Shown here: piece by piece, positions 46,379 to 57,106 of the stretch
Layout of the letters: each line of letters starts with the position of its first letter
Numbering within the stretch: position 1 is the stretch's first letter
Source of the DNA: Triticum aestivum
Taxonomy: Eukaryota > Streptophyta > Magnoliopsida > Poales > Poaceae
Direction of reading: 5' to 3'
Length of the DNA: 64,000 bases
Assembly: GCF_018294505.1 (NCBI RefSeq)
Contig: NC_057811.1
Location: forward strand, 407,519,652 to 407,583,651
Position numbers and translations under genes: made by a program
Notes under the pieces: generated by a model
Database searches by the model: none
What the model was told of the DNA's origin: nothing
Seen by the model: only the letters and a program-made list of their open reading frames with translations

Positions 46379-47760
46379 ACTAGTTAAGAAGTATTCGTTG
46401 CTAAGATCACTCCAACTTTCCCAGGTTGCAACAAATAACGCGCTGTACGCGCGCCACTTGTCGCAACCTGGGAGTTTTTCCTTCTTTCGTAGATCCGTTT
46501 ATTCAAAATATTTTATCTCTTAGAACGTGCGTTCAAATCTTGAACCGCTTACATTGTTGGATTCCTTGCGTCGAGATTTTCAAAATTAGATTACATGTTG
46601 ATCGATTTTAACGAACTTTTTTTCAGAAAAAAACCGAACGAAAAACCAAACCGGAAGCACGGGTTTTTTCCCTTTCCAAAAGAGGCAAGCCCGTGCCTCT
46701 CGCGGAAGCAAAACCGTGCCTCTCGTGAAAGAAAAAGAAGAAGAAGAAGAGAAAACGCTTTTATTTTCGTTTCCAAGGAGGCACGGCCGTGACTCTCGCG
46801 AAAACACAATCGTGCCTCTCGCGTAAGCAAAACCGTGACTCTCGCGAAAAAACATAAAACACGTTTTTTTTTGTTTTAGAGAGGCACGGCCGTGACTCTC
46901 GCGAAAGCACAACCGTGCTTCTCGCGGAAGCAAAACCGTCACTCTCGCAAAAAAAAAGAAAAAGCATTTTTTTCGGTTTCCGAGAGGCACGGCCGTGACT
47001 CTCGCGAAAGCAAAACCGTGACTCTCGCGAAACAAAAAAAACAGAAAACACATTTTCCCCTTTCCGAGAGGCACGGCCGTGACTCTCGCGAAAGCACAAC
47101 CGTGCCTCTCGCGGAAGCAAAACCGTGACTCTCGCGAAAGAAAAAACAGAAAACACGTTTTTTTTTGTTTTAGAGAGGCACGGCCTCTCGCGAAAGCACA
47201 CCCGTGCCTCTCGCGGAAGCAAAACCGTCACTCTCGCGAAAAAAACAGAAAACGCATTTTTTTTCCTGTTTCCGAGAGGCACGGCCGTGACTCCCGCGGA
47301 AGCAAAACCGTCACTCTCGTGAAAAAAATACAAAAAATACATTTTTTCCGTTCTGAGAGGCACAGCCGTGACTCTCGCGAAAACACAACTGTGCCTCTCG
47401 CGAAAGCAAAACCGTGACTCTCGTGAAAGGAAAAAACAGAAAGCGCGTTTTTCCGAGAGGCACGGCCGTGACTCTCACGAAAGCACAACCGTGCCTCTCG
47501 CGGAAGCAAAACTGTGACTCTCATGAAAGAAAAAAAAGTGTTTTTTTACGCAAAAAAGCTTTTTTTATCGAAAAGCTAGGGAAGACTGGTGAAAACCAAA
47601 ACGTCAAAAAAACTGTTAAAAAGTCGAAAACGCATGCGGAAAAATAAAAGAAAAAACAAAATCCGGAGATAGCACCCAAAGCGCGACACGTAGTGAATGG
47701 TTGAGAGCGCAAGTGACACTGATTGTTGCGAGGCTTCCGAAGGAGCGCTTGTTAATTAGT
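46379..47760. mobile_element. Unclassified DNA element with minisatellite core
   Basis: The ends are imperfect inverted copies: ACTAGTTAAGAAGTATTC (left, 46379) and ACTAATTAACAAGCGCTC (right, inverted, ending 47760). The left flank also has an inverted pair CCCAGGTTGCAACA / TGTCGCAACCTGGG (46420-46472). I could not find a target-site duplication, so superfamily and exact ends are uncertain. The interior is the minisatellite given separately. Confidence 0.5.
46680..47530. repeat. Hairpin-unit minisatellite, about eight units of 82-108 bp
   Basis: Units start with GAGGCACGGCCGTGACTCTC at about 46772, 46880, 46983, 47067, 47174 (shortened), 47276, 47358 and 47457. Each unit pairs GAGGCACGG with a later CCGTGCCTC, so it can fold on itself, and contains GCAAAACCGTGACTCTCGCG. 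Units are joined by A-runs or T-runs. Long open frames on both strands here are products of the repeat. Confidence 0.88.
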
Positions 47761-47993
47761 TGCTCCCGTTATTAACGGGAAACTCGCAGGCTTGATTGAC
47801 AAGGCTATAAGGCCAAATCGTACATAACCCATGGCAAAGGGCTTTACGAACTGCGTAAGCCCGCTAAAGAAACACTTAAGCGCCCGGCGACGGCGAGCGG
47901 CAGATGCGCCCCCTATTGCGCACCGGCGCCGCTAGCTAGCTACTACCTCCCTTCTCCGATCAATCCGGCGTCTACGAGGGAAATAAAGCGAAC
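47761..47993 (+). promoter_or_regulatory. Upstream region of the OMA1-like gene
   Basis: Only 233 bases separate the start codon from the DNA element to the left. A possible TATA-like word (GGCTATAAGGCC) is at about 47802-47813. The last 110 bases are GC-rich and likely 5' UTR. Confidence 0.4.
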
Positions 47994-50673
47994 ATGAACC
48001 AAATTTTGAAGAAATCGGGCTCCGCCATCTTCCGGCTCATCGTGCGCTGCAAGCCGGGGGTCCAAGTCCGACCACCACAGCCGCCGCTGCGCACGGCCAC
48101 TAGGTCCTACCGCGCCTACCGGCGGCGCTTGCCTGCGGTCTCGCGCTCGGCCACTACCCCAAGCCAATGTCCGCAGCGCCCGGAGCTCATCCACTTCACC
48201 CGAGGCCGCGGCGGGGAGCCCTGGTACCACGACTGGCGGAAGTTGGCCGCGCGGGTTCTCGCCCCTGGCGCCGCGGCGATCGCCGCCTACTACCACAACC
48301 TCGAGACCGTGCCGTACACCAACCGCACCCACCTCGTGTTCCTCTCTCCCCGGATCGAGCGGTGGCTCGGCGGGCGCGCGTTCGACGATCTCAAGAAGGA
48401 GAAAGCCGGCATGATCCTACCCGCGGAACACTACGAGAGCGTGCGCGTCAGGCGCATTACCTCGGAGATCGTCCGCGCCGCCCGACGCACCCTTGGAGTT
48501 GCGCCCGTCGATCCAGCCGGGGAGCTGCTGAATGACAGGTTCATGGCCAGGAACTACGGGAAGCAGGCGATGACGAGGCATCTCGACGGGCTCGATTGGG
48601 AGGTGATCGTCGTGGAAGATAGGCAGGTCAACGCGATGTGCGTCCCAGGCAAGATCGTGGTCTACACTGGATTGCTCGACTACTTCAAAACCGATGCCGA
48701 GATCGCCTCTGTGCTAGGGCATGAGGTGGTAACAAGATCTTATTTATTTATTTATTTTTCGACAAAGGATTTTTTTAATATTAATCCAATTCAATCATCC
48801 CATCAAGGCTATACAGCCGTACTTAGGGCAAACCAGACACGGCCTCTGCATACTATGCAATCTTGGGAGGGTTTACAATTTACAGTGAACCCATCAAACT
48901 GAAACCGGTGATTTTTTGCGCAGGTCGGACACATTATTGCGAGGCACTCGGCCGAGGCGATCACCAAGAGCTTGTGTTCTTATGCTGTGCAACGACTTGT
49001 CATGGGGCGGGACAGTCCAGACTTCATGAGGGGTGTATCGAAATTACTATTCACGCTGCCCTTCTCACGAAAGTAAGACATGTATTCATCACTTCTGCAT
49101 TTTACATTGTTCACGGTGATCTACATTCTGCATGTGTGATAATTAAGTTGCAAATGTTATTGAAATGGCAGAAATTGCTTTGACCCTTGATGCATTAATT
49201 TCTCAATGAGAGTGTGATAAATCTAGTGTTAAGTAATTGGCCTAGGATTAGTGATTTTCTGTTCTTTTAGTGCTAATTGCTCAAAAGATAGGGTATCTGG
49301 GTATGTCTAGCTCTCATCTACTCCCTCCGTTCACAAATATAAGATACTATAGTTTTTTTGTGTGAATCGAATGTATATAGACACATTTTAATGTGTTTGT
49401 TCACTTATTTCAGTTCGTATATAGTCCACATTGAAATATTCAAAATATCTTATATTTGGGAATGGAGGGAGTATATGAGAATTAACTATGTCTCATCTAA
49501 ATGACATTAGTATGAAAAAGAAGAAAGAAAACAAAATCGGCATGGATCTTTGCGTAAAGTCAAATGGCACAACAGTTAGATGAGACTTTGTTAATTCCCA
49601 TCTGGATTAGAATTAGCTAATCCGCAAAAGATATTGTTGTTATTTCACTCCATACTATGCGATTGTCTAAAAAAAACAGAGAATTATTTCTATGTAATGG
49701 ACAGGTAAGAATTGCTATTCTTAAATCATGACCATGTTTGATAGAGTCCATCAGGTAGTCTAAATTCCAGATTTCCTTGTTATAGCCGTGCATCACAAAC
49801 AATTCTGTGTAATGAAATTTGTATAGATGTAGATTCTTAGACATAACCGACAATAAGTTTATTACCAGTAGAATTCTAAGGATGGGCAATAAAATCGTGA
49901 ACATTAGAAAGAAAGAAACATATTTTTGTTTCCACATGGTCATGTTAGTGCCGTTTATGTTGATGTCAATTTTTATTCAACATAAATTTTTGTGCCCCTG
50001 TGTAAATAAACTTGTTTCTTTTTTAATACATGACACAACACTTGTGCTTCCCTCATGAAAATTTGTAGACACCCAAAGAAATTGCGTGAGCAAGTCCTTG
50101 CACTTAGCATCTTCACAGGAATTGAGACCATTACTTTCCCTTCTATGACCGTGGTTCTAATATGGCAGAGTTAGCCCAACACAATACTGTTGCTTATATG
50201 GTAGAGTACTAGATTCAATGTATCATCCATGGGAGGCGTTACCTTACTCTTCAAAAAATAAAACTATGAGAGCTGCGTGTTGTACAGTTCTCACCTTGTC
50301 AATGTAGTATCAAATATGTGCAACTATGCCTCATGTTAGGAGTTCTCATGGTGTTACATGTTACCTTTGTAGGATGGAGATAGAGGCAGATCACATTGGA
50401 ATGCTGCTACTTGCTGCAGCTGGTTTCGATCCACACATAGCCATTGCGGTCGAAGAGAAGCTAGGAAAGCTCTCAAGAAATTCAGAATTGGAAAACTACC
50501 TCTCTACTCACCCTTCAGGTAAGAAAAGAGTGCAGTCCTTGTCGCAGGACAAAGTCTTGAAGGAGGCGATGGAATTATACAGGGAAGCTAGTCCCGTCAA
50601 AGAAGCTGAACGTTTCTCCATTCCTGACCCCTTCGATATTAGGGGCAGGCGAAGCCAAGGTTGGAAATGGTAG
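47994..50673 (+). CDS. OMA1: OMA1-like mitochondrial M48 metallopeptidase (three exons)
   Basis: Exons 47994-48725, 48924-49072 and 50373-50673 give 393 aa. I took the donor at 48726 (GAG|GTGGTAAC) because joining there to 48924 restores the zinc motif HEVGH (residues 243-247); the alternative donor three bases later breaks it. Exon 2 ends at a GTAAGA donor and exon 3 starts after TTTGTAG; the joined codon gives SRKMEIEADHIG, with E296 as likely third zinc ligand. The Arg-rich N-terminus is a plausible mitochondrial presequence, followed by a hydrophobic stretch near residues 82-98. LSTHPSGKKR lies near residue 340. OMA1 proteases act at the inner mitochondrial membrane in stress-dependent quality control (family knowledge). 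No break is visible. Intron 2 (1300 bp) carries a Stowaway MITE. Confidence 0.9.
49321..49471. mobile_element. Stowaway MITE in OMA1 intron 2
   Basis: Ends CTCCCTCCGTTC and GAATGGAGGGAG are inverted copies, flanked by TA at 49319-49320 and 49472-49473. Length 151 bp. The TA target and CTCCCTCCGT end are typical of Tc1/Mariner-type Stowaway elements. Confidence 0.9.
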
Positions 50674-51508
50674 ATGCGCAATTTTGCATTGTTGTGCTCC
50701 TTGTGTATGATCAGGTCGTGTACTTGTCTATGTATTGCACTTGACTGGGTTGCATTTGCACTCCTTGTCTCCATGCACACTCTTTACGGCCTACGTGGGC
50801 TGGTATCACTACATGAGCATGTCATACTAGAGAGGACATCAAGGGAGGTAGTAGGCACTAGGAAATAGGCAGATCAGAAATCCGTAATCTCCTCGCTGGG
50901 ACCATGGCGGGAAGATGCTTCTCCACGCCAGTTGCATTCGTCTCCATCAGTATTAATCTCTTGAGTCCAGAATGTGTGAAGGGATGCAAATGGAGATATT
51001 TAGGCAACAAACTAACTAAACTCAATCATATATGTAATTGTTTTCCGTAAGTGTAGCATTTTCCTAGAGAGAAGGCTCGAAAGGAGCCCTACTTTGAATA
51101 AACAAAGCCAAAAATCTGCCAGGAGATTACAACTCACATCTTACACAAATAAGACCAGAAAATAGTGAAAATATACAAAGTGTTCTGGAAACATCTAACA
51201 TGCTCCAGAAACTACAAACAAAGATATGTAAAGGAACAAGCAGCTCGGAGTCGATGAAGCTCTGCAATGTGAACAAACTACGACACAGCAGGGCCTTGAC
51301 GGAAGGAACAATCGGCAGGTGAATAGACACTCTCGTCATCTTCATGGCTCTGTCTCACATAGTGACACCCTCCTCCATCTTCGAAGGGGCTCCATGCCCC
51401 TCGCCCTGGCATGAAGGGTGTCGATCCATCGGAAGGTGGAGACACTCACCCAAGAGCTAAGAAGTGAACTGCGCCATTCTCATCTGGAAGATGAAACTAG
51501 ATCACCAA
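50674..51508. other. 3' flank of OMA1-like gene
   Basis: The first few hundred bases are probably 3' UTR. From about 51060 the composition changes and sequence looks repeat-derived on the minus strand, but I cannot name it. No gene seen. Confidence 0.4.
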
Positions 51509-51837
51509 TTAATGAGGAGGTATATGTAGCACAACCACCGGTTTTTGAGGATCAGCGTAACCCCGAAAATGTCTAAACTTCACAAGGCATTATATAGTTT
51601 AAAGCAAGCCCCTGGAGAGCTTGGTATGATTGCGTTAGTTCATTTCTAGTCTTTCACGAAATCGAAAGATTTTGGTGTGATTGTTGGATATTCGGGATGC
51701 CTCCTTTGATTTCGTAAGGAGGCAGTCTTGGTGTGATTTTGAATTCCCGGCTTTCATTTCATACGCCAAACTTTGGGCTTTGGTACCCTAAGGATGCCTC
51801 CTTTGATTTCGTTGGACATTTGGATTCAGATCATGGA
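51509..51837 (+). pseudogene. Copia pol fragment, left part (RT and start of RNase H)
   Basis: 51510-51570 reads NEEVYVAQPPVFEDQRNPENV. A one-base shift follows, then KLHKALYSLKQAPG (51572-51614). Most of reverse transcriptase is then missing. 51770-51837 reads FGLWYPKDASFDFVGHLDSD, the start of the Copia RNase H. The non-autonomous LTR element is inserted right after that, and RNase H resumes at 54354. Confidence 0.82.
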
Positions 51838-52017
51838 TGTTAGAAGGGAGAGAGAGGGATTGTTGCGGAATATGATGGATGTATTATTGAGCCTCGAGGG
51901 CGAGTATATATTGAGTACAAGGCTTGGAGGGCAAGACGCCTCTCCTATAGATAAGGTAGGAGATGGATTACAAATCCTAGACTACCAAACATATGTAACC
52001 CAAATATATCTCTAACA
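51838..52017 (-). repeat. 3' LTR of small non-autonomous element (180 bp)
   Basis: Starts TGTTAGAAGGGAGAGAGAGG on the plus strand and ends ATCTCTAACA. Shares its first 20 bases with the right LTR and only patchy similarity after that. Confidence 0.82.
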
Positions 52018-52439
52018 TCCCCCCGCAGTCGTAGCGGTAGCGTTGCGAACAACAGGAGCGACGCGGACGGTCAGACTGGAGAGAATAGCAGCCGACGGAC
52101 TGACATCGCCCCGCAGTCCTATCGGGAGCATCGTGGACGGTGTCGCGTCGCGGACGCGTTGACTCGAGAGGAAGCCGACGAGTTGCTCAAGCGGATGATA
52201 GCCCTTTGTGCCGATGTCGAGGTAGCCGAGAGTGTAGGGTGGTGTAGCCGTGGTCGAGGTAGTCGTGCGAAGAATGCGGTGGTCGATGTCGAGTCGGGGT
52301 GGCCGGTGTCGAGGAAGTCGCCGTGGAGCCGCGGGCGCAAGGAGGCGCTGAGTTAGTCATGGGCGCAGTAGTGTCGAAGGAGTGGTGCGCCGGAAAGAAG
52401 ACGGTGTTGATGAGGCGTCGCATCGGGTGTGCCAAACCC

Positions 52440-52605
52440 AGGGAAACATCGTAGACGAAGGCACGCGCCGGTGTTGCCAACACCAGACATGCGAAGACGG
52501 ACGAAGACGAAGTTGACGAAGCACCGCACCAGGCTTGCCAGGACCGGGGACACGTCGTAGACGAAGGCACGCATCGGTGTTGCCAGCACCGGGCATGCAT
52601 AGACT
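52440..52605. repeat. Two-copy imperfect tandem repeat, about 110 bp
   Basis: GTAGACGAAGGCACGC followed by GGTGTTGCCA(A/G)CACC occurs at about 52450 and again at about 52557, with a diverged partial copy between them. Part of the non-autonomous element interior. Confidence 0.6.
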
Positions 52606-53019
52606 GGGACCTGCAAGAGCTGTACGCCATGTCAGAGAAGTCGGAGAGGCCAGCAGAGAAGAACTCGACGACGGTTGCGACGCCAATCGGCGCGGGGCCG
52701 ATGTTGCTTGCGGTTGTCGGAGTAGACGAAGTGGTCGGGGTAGATGACGGCAATGCTGGCGACGGGCTGGTGCTGGACGAAGACGAAGGAGGTGGACGAG
52801 CGGCGGCGGCTACGGGGGTAGCGGCGGCGGCGGTCGAAGAAGAGCAGCGGTGGCGGCCTGACGGCGGCAGCGGCGCCGGCTAGGTTAGTAGCGCGGCGGC
52901 GGTGCTCGAAGTGGGCGAGGAACCCAACAGCGTGACGAAGACCGGCGCGGACGGTGGCGTTCTTGCGCCAAGGGAGGCGGCGCGGCACATACCACGGGAA
53001 GTCGACGCGCGGGGACGGC

Positions 53020-53430
53020 GGTGGACCGCGGGCCGCAGCGCTACGGCCCGATGGGGCGATGCAGCGGCGGCAGGCAGGTCGGGGCGACGGCGAGAAGACC
53101 TCGGGGTGGCGGCGGGGACCGCGGCGCTACGGCCCGAAGGGGCGGCGCAGCGGCGGAACCGGGTCGGTGCAATCGCGGGAACGGTCTCGGGACCGCGGCG
53201 TGTACCACGTGCCACGCTCGCTACGCCCGACGGGGCGACGCAGGGGCGGCGCGAGGGTCGATGCAGCCACAGGGACGACCTGGAGCGGATGGCCTCGGGA
53301 CGGCGATAGACCGCGGGCCGCGGCACTACGACCCGAAGGAGCGACACAGCGGTGATGCAGGTCAATGCAGCCGACAGAAGAACCACAGGGCGGCGACCCT
53401 ACAACCCGACGGGGCGGTGCAGCGGTAGTC
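53020..53430. repeat. GC-rich degenerate tandem repeat, about five units
   Basis: Units of about 80-115 bp contain ACCGCGGxxxxCTACGxCCCGA followed by GGGGCG and CAGCGG. Starts near 53024, 53119, 53195, 53310 and 53393. They explain the several overlapping open frames on both strands here. Confidence 0.7.
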
Positions 53431-54186
53431 CGATGCTCGATCGGTGAAAGGACGCGCTGTACTCGGAACAATCTTTATAGGACCTGCAGAGGCCCATGCA
53501 GACGGTTGATCAGACCGCAAGCGCGACGGGCGATATCGAGAAGAGCAGACCAGACGTGGCAGGAGCGGGACACGAGCTGTGCACGAGAGCTGAATCAGAC
53601 ATCATGCATGTGTGCTAGTATAAACTCGCATGGGATGCATTGACATGCGATCAAGACATGCACGTGATGCTCAAGTGCCCTGGATGTGACGTGGACCGAT
53701 GGGTCAATTCAGGCGCCCGAGCAACCCACGCAGAGTGGCCATGCCGCGCCGATGGACACGCCTGCGGACGATGCAAACAGCGGCCGCACCTGATGCGCTC
53801 CTAGCTTCGGTCGTGGTGATGCAGGCGAAGGAGGCCGCATGCCGCGATAAAGCCATGGGGAGAACAGGCCGGTGTAGTGGCTATCAGGTCGGAGTAGAGG
53901 CGCACTGTAGACGAGGACGGCGATGGGCGACGCAATCCAGTCTTAGATTGGCAAATCAAAGAGAAATAACACCTATCAATCAATCGGCGACCAATCGATC
54001 GACGAGAGAGAAAAATCCCGATCAACGGATCAGGAAAAAGACTCTTTAGGGCAGCCGGTCAACACGACCGGCGGACGAACCCTAGGTACGGGCGGCGCGG
54101 CCCCCGGCGGCGATCATGGAGGTCGACCGTCCCGGGGGCGACGCGCGGGTGCGGAAGCGACGGCGGCTAGGGTTTAGAATCCGAAA

Positions 54187-54196
54187 ACTGATACCA
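54187..54196 (-). other. Primer binding site of small non-autonomous element
   Basis: The minus strand reads TGGTATCAGT directly next to the LTR end, a ten-base match to the start of the initiator-methionine tRNA site with one mismatch at the end. Confidence 0.7.
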
Positions 54197-54353
54197 TGTT
54201 AGAAGGGAGAGAGAGGATTGATGGAATAGTTCGTTTTATTGCTTAAGCGTCGTGGACATATATATAGTGAGTACATGATTTGCTTAAAGTTAAGGCAAGG
54301 TAGAATAATATCCTACGCTATCCTAACTTTTTTAATAACCACGATACTCAACA
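54197..54353 (-). repeat. 5' LTR of small non-autonomous element (157 bp)
   Basis: Starts TGTTAGAAGGGAGAGAGAGG and ends GATACTCAACA. A TATATATAG word lies at about 54259. It is clearly but only partly alignable to 51838-52017. Confidence 0.78.
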
Positions 54354-54545
54354 ATGGAGATAGGAAGTCAACCTCCGGAACATGTCAATTCCTTGAAAGA
54401 TCATTTGTTAGTTGGGCCACGAAGAACAAAACTTCGTATCAACCTCCGCCGTCGAAGTCGGATATATTGCTGCAGTAGCTGTTGCACTCAATTGTTATGG
54501 ATAAGGCAGACTTTGAGAGATTTTGGTGTGATTGCTGATCATGTG
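54354..54545 (+). pseudogene. Copia RNase H fragment, right part
   Basis: DRKSTSGTCQFLERSFVSWA (54360-54419) is the conserved Copia RNase H start. A stretch in another frame gives CCTQLLWIRQTLRDFG (54477-54524), also conserved in the family. Joined to 51770-51837 it forms the normal order, so this is one broken pol. Confidence 0.85.
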
Positions 54546-56220
54546 AGTCCGTGGCTGGTTGCTATGAGCGATAGTGGCAGGGTGCAACGATCAGCGAGCG
54601 AAGTCGGTGCCAAGTGCTGCGAGGTGTGAGTCAAGTGAGAGCAGTGCTCCAGGGAAGTGATCGACGAGGGCGGCTCAGGGAGCGCAGCGCAAGCATTGCG
54701 GAAGATGAGGTTGGGAGGAGGCGGTTGCGTGCGTGTGTGACTTCCGTGTAGAGGAACGATAGTAAGTCTACCGTTTGATGATCAAACGGCTCAGAAGGGA
54801 ACCGATCCGGGGCTAGGATCGGTCGACTGCCGTGTAGCAGCGTCCTTCAACAGTTCTTAAGAAAAAATCGTCGCCCTTTGACAAAAACTACTTGCCTCTT
54901 TTTTCAAGAGAGTTCACCTCATCAGTTCTTCTCAAGAAAAAGAATTTAGGCCAACCTAGCTACGTAGTATTCGCACGGATTATACTAACCGCAGGATTCG
55001 CACGGCCGGCCGGAGCAGGTGTTGACTCTGGAAACTTTTGTCCTGCAGAATTCTGAACGGAAACACCGAAAAGGACTTGCTACTCTCGCCGTTGAATCTC
55101 TAACGATCGTATATAGTTAGTGCCAACCACTCCACTCCTATCGCAAAAAAGTAACTCATCAACAATTTGTGCACTCCAAACTATCGTCCATCTCTCCTTT
55201 TCGGCCTTGTTTTCTCGGAAGATGTTGCAAAATATGTCCACACGTTGGAACTTGTGATGACACGTAGCCATCCTAACCAAACCGATCCCGCCGTCCGATC
55301 TTGTTGTCTTCTCATAATTCCATTCTTTAGTTCCGTCAATCTAGTCACAGTCTTACGACCATAGCCTGCCTAACCGCCCACATGCATCACTCTCACCCAT
55401 GACCAAAACTAGGTATAAGAAGGAAATGCAAGAACAATTGCACATTGAGCGTTGCTCAGACGATTAGGTTTCTTGTGGTAGAATCAACTCAATGGGTTTA
55501 AGTCATATACTTGACATGAGTGTTCTTTTTAAAATTAATCGGCCTGGTCTTTTAAAGGTGCTCATAGAAATAAGCGTGCGTGTGTATAAATGAGGCGTCG
55601 GTCGCCGGTCAAGGGATGAAGGTAGAGACGGCTTCAACGATGAGTTTGCACAATCGGCTATGCCGACACATGCATGGTTGTGTCCTTGTTAAAGATGGTG
55701 GATCGAAACTCGTCATCATCGACGCACGTGCGGCATTTTTTCTTGAAGGCTTAGTCTAGGAGCTGTGTATTTTTTGTTTGTTTCTGTCTTTTATTAGAGT
55801 CAATGGTTAATTGGTGGAGCTATCATCGCGATTGTTCGGTTGCTGGATATTTTAATAATATATGGTTGTGTGCATCATTCGATTTGATGCCGAATCTAGG
55901 GTTATCCTCATTTGCAAAGAAAAAAATCTGCATTTTTCTTGAAAGTGAGAACGATTAAACCTCAGCATTGACAGAATCCAAACTTATTTAACCACACTCA
56001 TATGGAGGAGCCCTATTACTACGAGTACTACTGTACTAGATAGATACATCGAGATAATAATCCATACAAGTCACTCACGCCAACTACTACGAAACCAACC
56101 AATCATATCACATCAGGAAGCACAGGCAACCACTGTCCGGTACAAACTAGCGTGTGCGTGGCCGTCAGAATCAAACATAGAACGATCGACGAAACTTTCC
56201 AACATCGAATCATCGGCGGA
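54546..56220. other. Intergenic sequence, no gene recognised
   Basis: 54546-54860 may be the 3' end of the broken Copia, ending near CCTTCAACA. 55530-55930 shows words common at the 3' ends of plant repeats (GTGCGTGTGT, ATGGTTGTGTGCATC, then GCAAAGAAAAAAA) and may be a non-LTR fragment. The rest has ordinary composition. 56140-56220 is probably 3' UTR of the uclacyanin-like gene. Confidence 0.4.
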
Positions 56221-56845
56221 TCAGAAGAGGGCGAGCTTGAGGAGGACGCCAGCGGTGGCCGCGAGAACGGGGCCGACCTCCATGCGGTGGCCGCCGGACC
56301 CGGACGGGGTGGTAGGTGGCGTCCCCGCCGCGGGGGTACCGGAACCGGAACTGGAGTCGCCGGCGGTGACGGCGAGCTTCATGCCGGCGGCGCAGTGGGT
56401 GCCGATGGTGCAGATGTAGTAGTTCGCGCCGGCTTTGAGGGTCATGGTGGTGGCGCCGCTGTTGTCACCGTTGGCGTTGCTGGAGCAGGCGTCGTACTCG
56501 CTCTTGGTGACTTCGGTCACTGTGTGGGCCTGGCTGGCGTAGTTGAACACTGAGAAAACAGAGAGACGAAAATATTAGGCCACGATCAGTGTAGTTACTG
56601 AGGGTGCACCACCTAGCCATCATCAGCTAGCTGCTCTATCATCTAAAATCATTGTGTAGAAATACGAGTGCTGAGGACTCACCGAGCTTGTCTCCAACCG
56701 CGAAGGTCTTGCCACTGGCCCAGGTGGCGTAATTGGCGCCGGTCGTCCAGCCTTGCCCATCTCCGACGGTGAACGTGGCCGCGGAGGCCGCCGCAGCGCA
56801 GCCAAGGACCACAAGGAGCGCTATCAGCGCGGAGGACGAGGCCAT
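56221..56845 (-). CDS. Uclacyanin-like blue copper protein (two exons)
   Basis: Exon 1 is 56683-56845 and exon 2 is 56221-56549, giving 163 aa; the 133-bp intron has GTGAGT and TTCTCAG borders. Residues 1-22 are a signal peptide ending AAAASA. The plastocyanin-like domain (residues 23-118) has the type-1 copper ligands H63, C101, H106 and M111 and a likely disulfide C76-C107. Met as axial ligand fits uclacyanin or plantacyanin rather than stellacyanin, which uses Gln. A Pro/Ser/Thr/Gly-rich stretch (PAAGTPPTTPSGSGG) and a hydrophobic C-terminus follow, as in GPI-anchored phytocyanins with arabinogalactan-type glycosylation. It would bind copper and transfer electrons outside the cell membrane (family inference). 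No breaks. Confidence 0.92.
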
Positions 56846-56978
56846 GGTCGAAGTGAAGGCTCGGACCTAGCTCGAGGGAGGGAATGGAACGTATGGAGTA
56901 GACCAAGGAGCTTATCTATCGATGAATATCTCTCGCTAGTAACTGGTTGCGCGATTGACAGGGAAGGTTGGAGGGTCG

Positions 56979-56984
56979 TTTATA
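56979..56984 (-). promoter_or_regulatory. Putative TATA box of uclacyanin-like gene
   Basis: The minus strand reads GGCTCTATAAACGACC about 134 bases upstream of the start codon, a usual plant spacing allowing for a short 5' UTR. Confidence 0.6.
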
Positions 56985-57106
56985 GAGCCATACGGGTCAC
57001 GTGCTTGTCACGGGATCAAGAGGCCACCCGGCCGACTACGTTGGTCAGCGTTTGTGCTACTTTTCTTACTATTTTCCACATAACTTTTCTCTTGAAAAAG
57101 GACTCG

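Larger units (their letters stand above)
51838..54353 (-). mobile_element. Small non-autonomous LTR retrotransposon with divergent LTRs
   Basis: LTR-like ends at 51838-52017 and 54197-54353. The target-site duplication ATGGA (51833-51837, 54354-54358) is perfect. A methionine-type primer site TGGTATCAGT lies next to the right LTR and a GCGGGGGGA tract next to the left one (minus strand). The interior of 2.2 kb is GC-rich, with internal repeats and no gag or pol. It fits a LARD- or TRIM-like class. It sits in a Copia RNase H frame. Confidence 0.85.

Noticed and set aside
46586..47363. Long open frames on both strands (162 and 200 aa) rich in RESHGRAS-type repeats
   Set aside because: They are translations of the minisatellite units; open on both strands and with no family resemblance.
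46680..47530. CRISPR-like array
   Set aside because: The units are long and nearly wholly repeated, without unique spacers of fixed length, and this is plant nuclear DNA.
52119..53471. Many overlapping frames of 80-190 aa on both strands
   Set aside because: GC-rich tandem repeats inside a non-autonomous LTR element keep all frames open; no recognisable domain.
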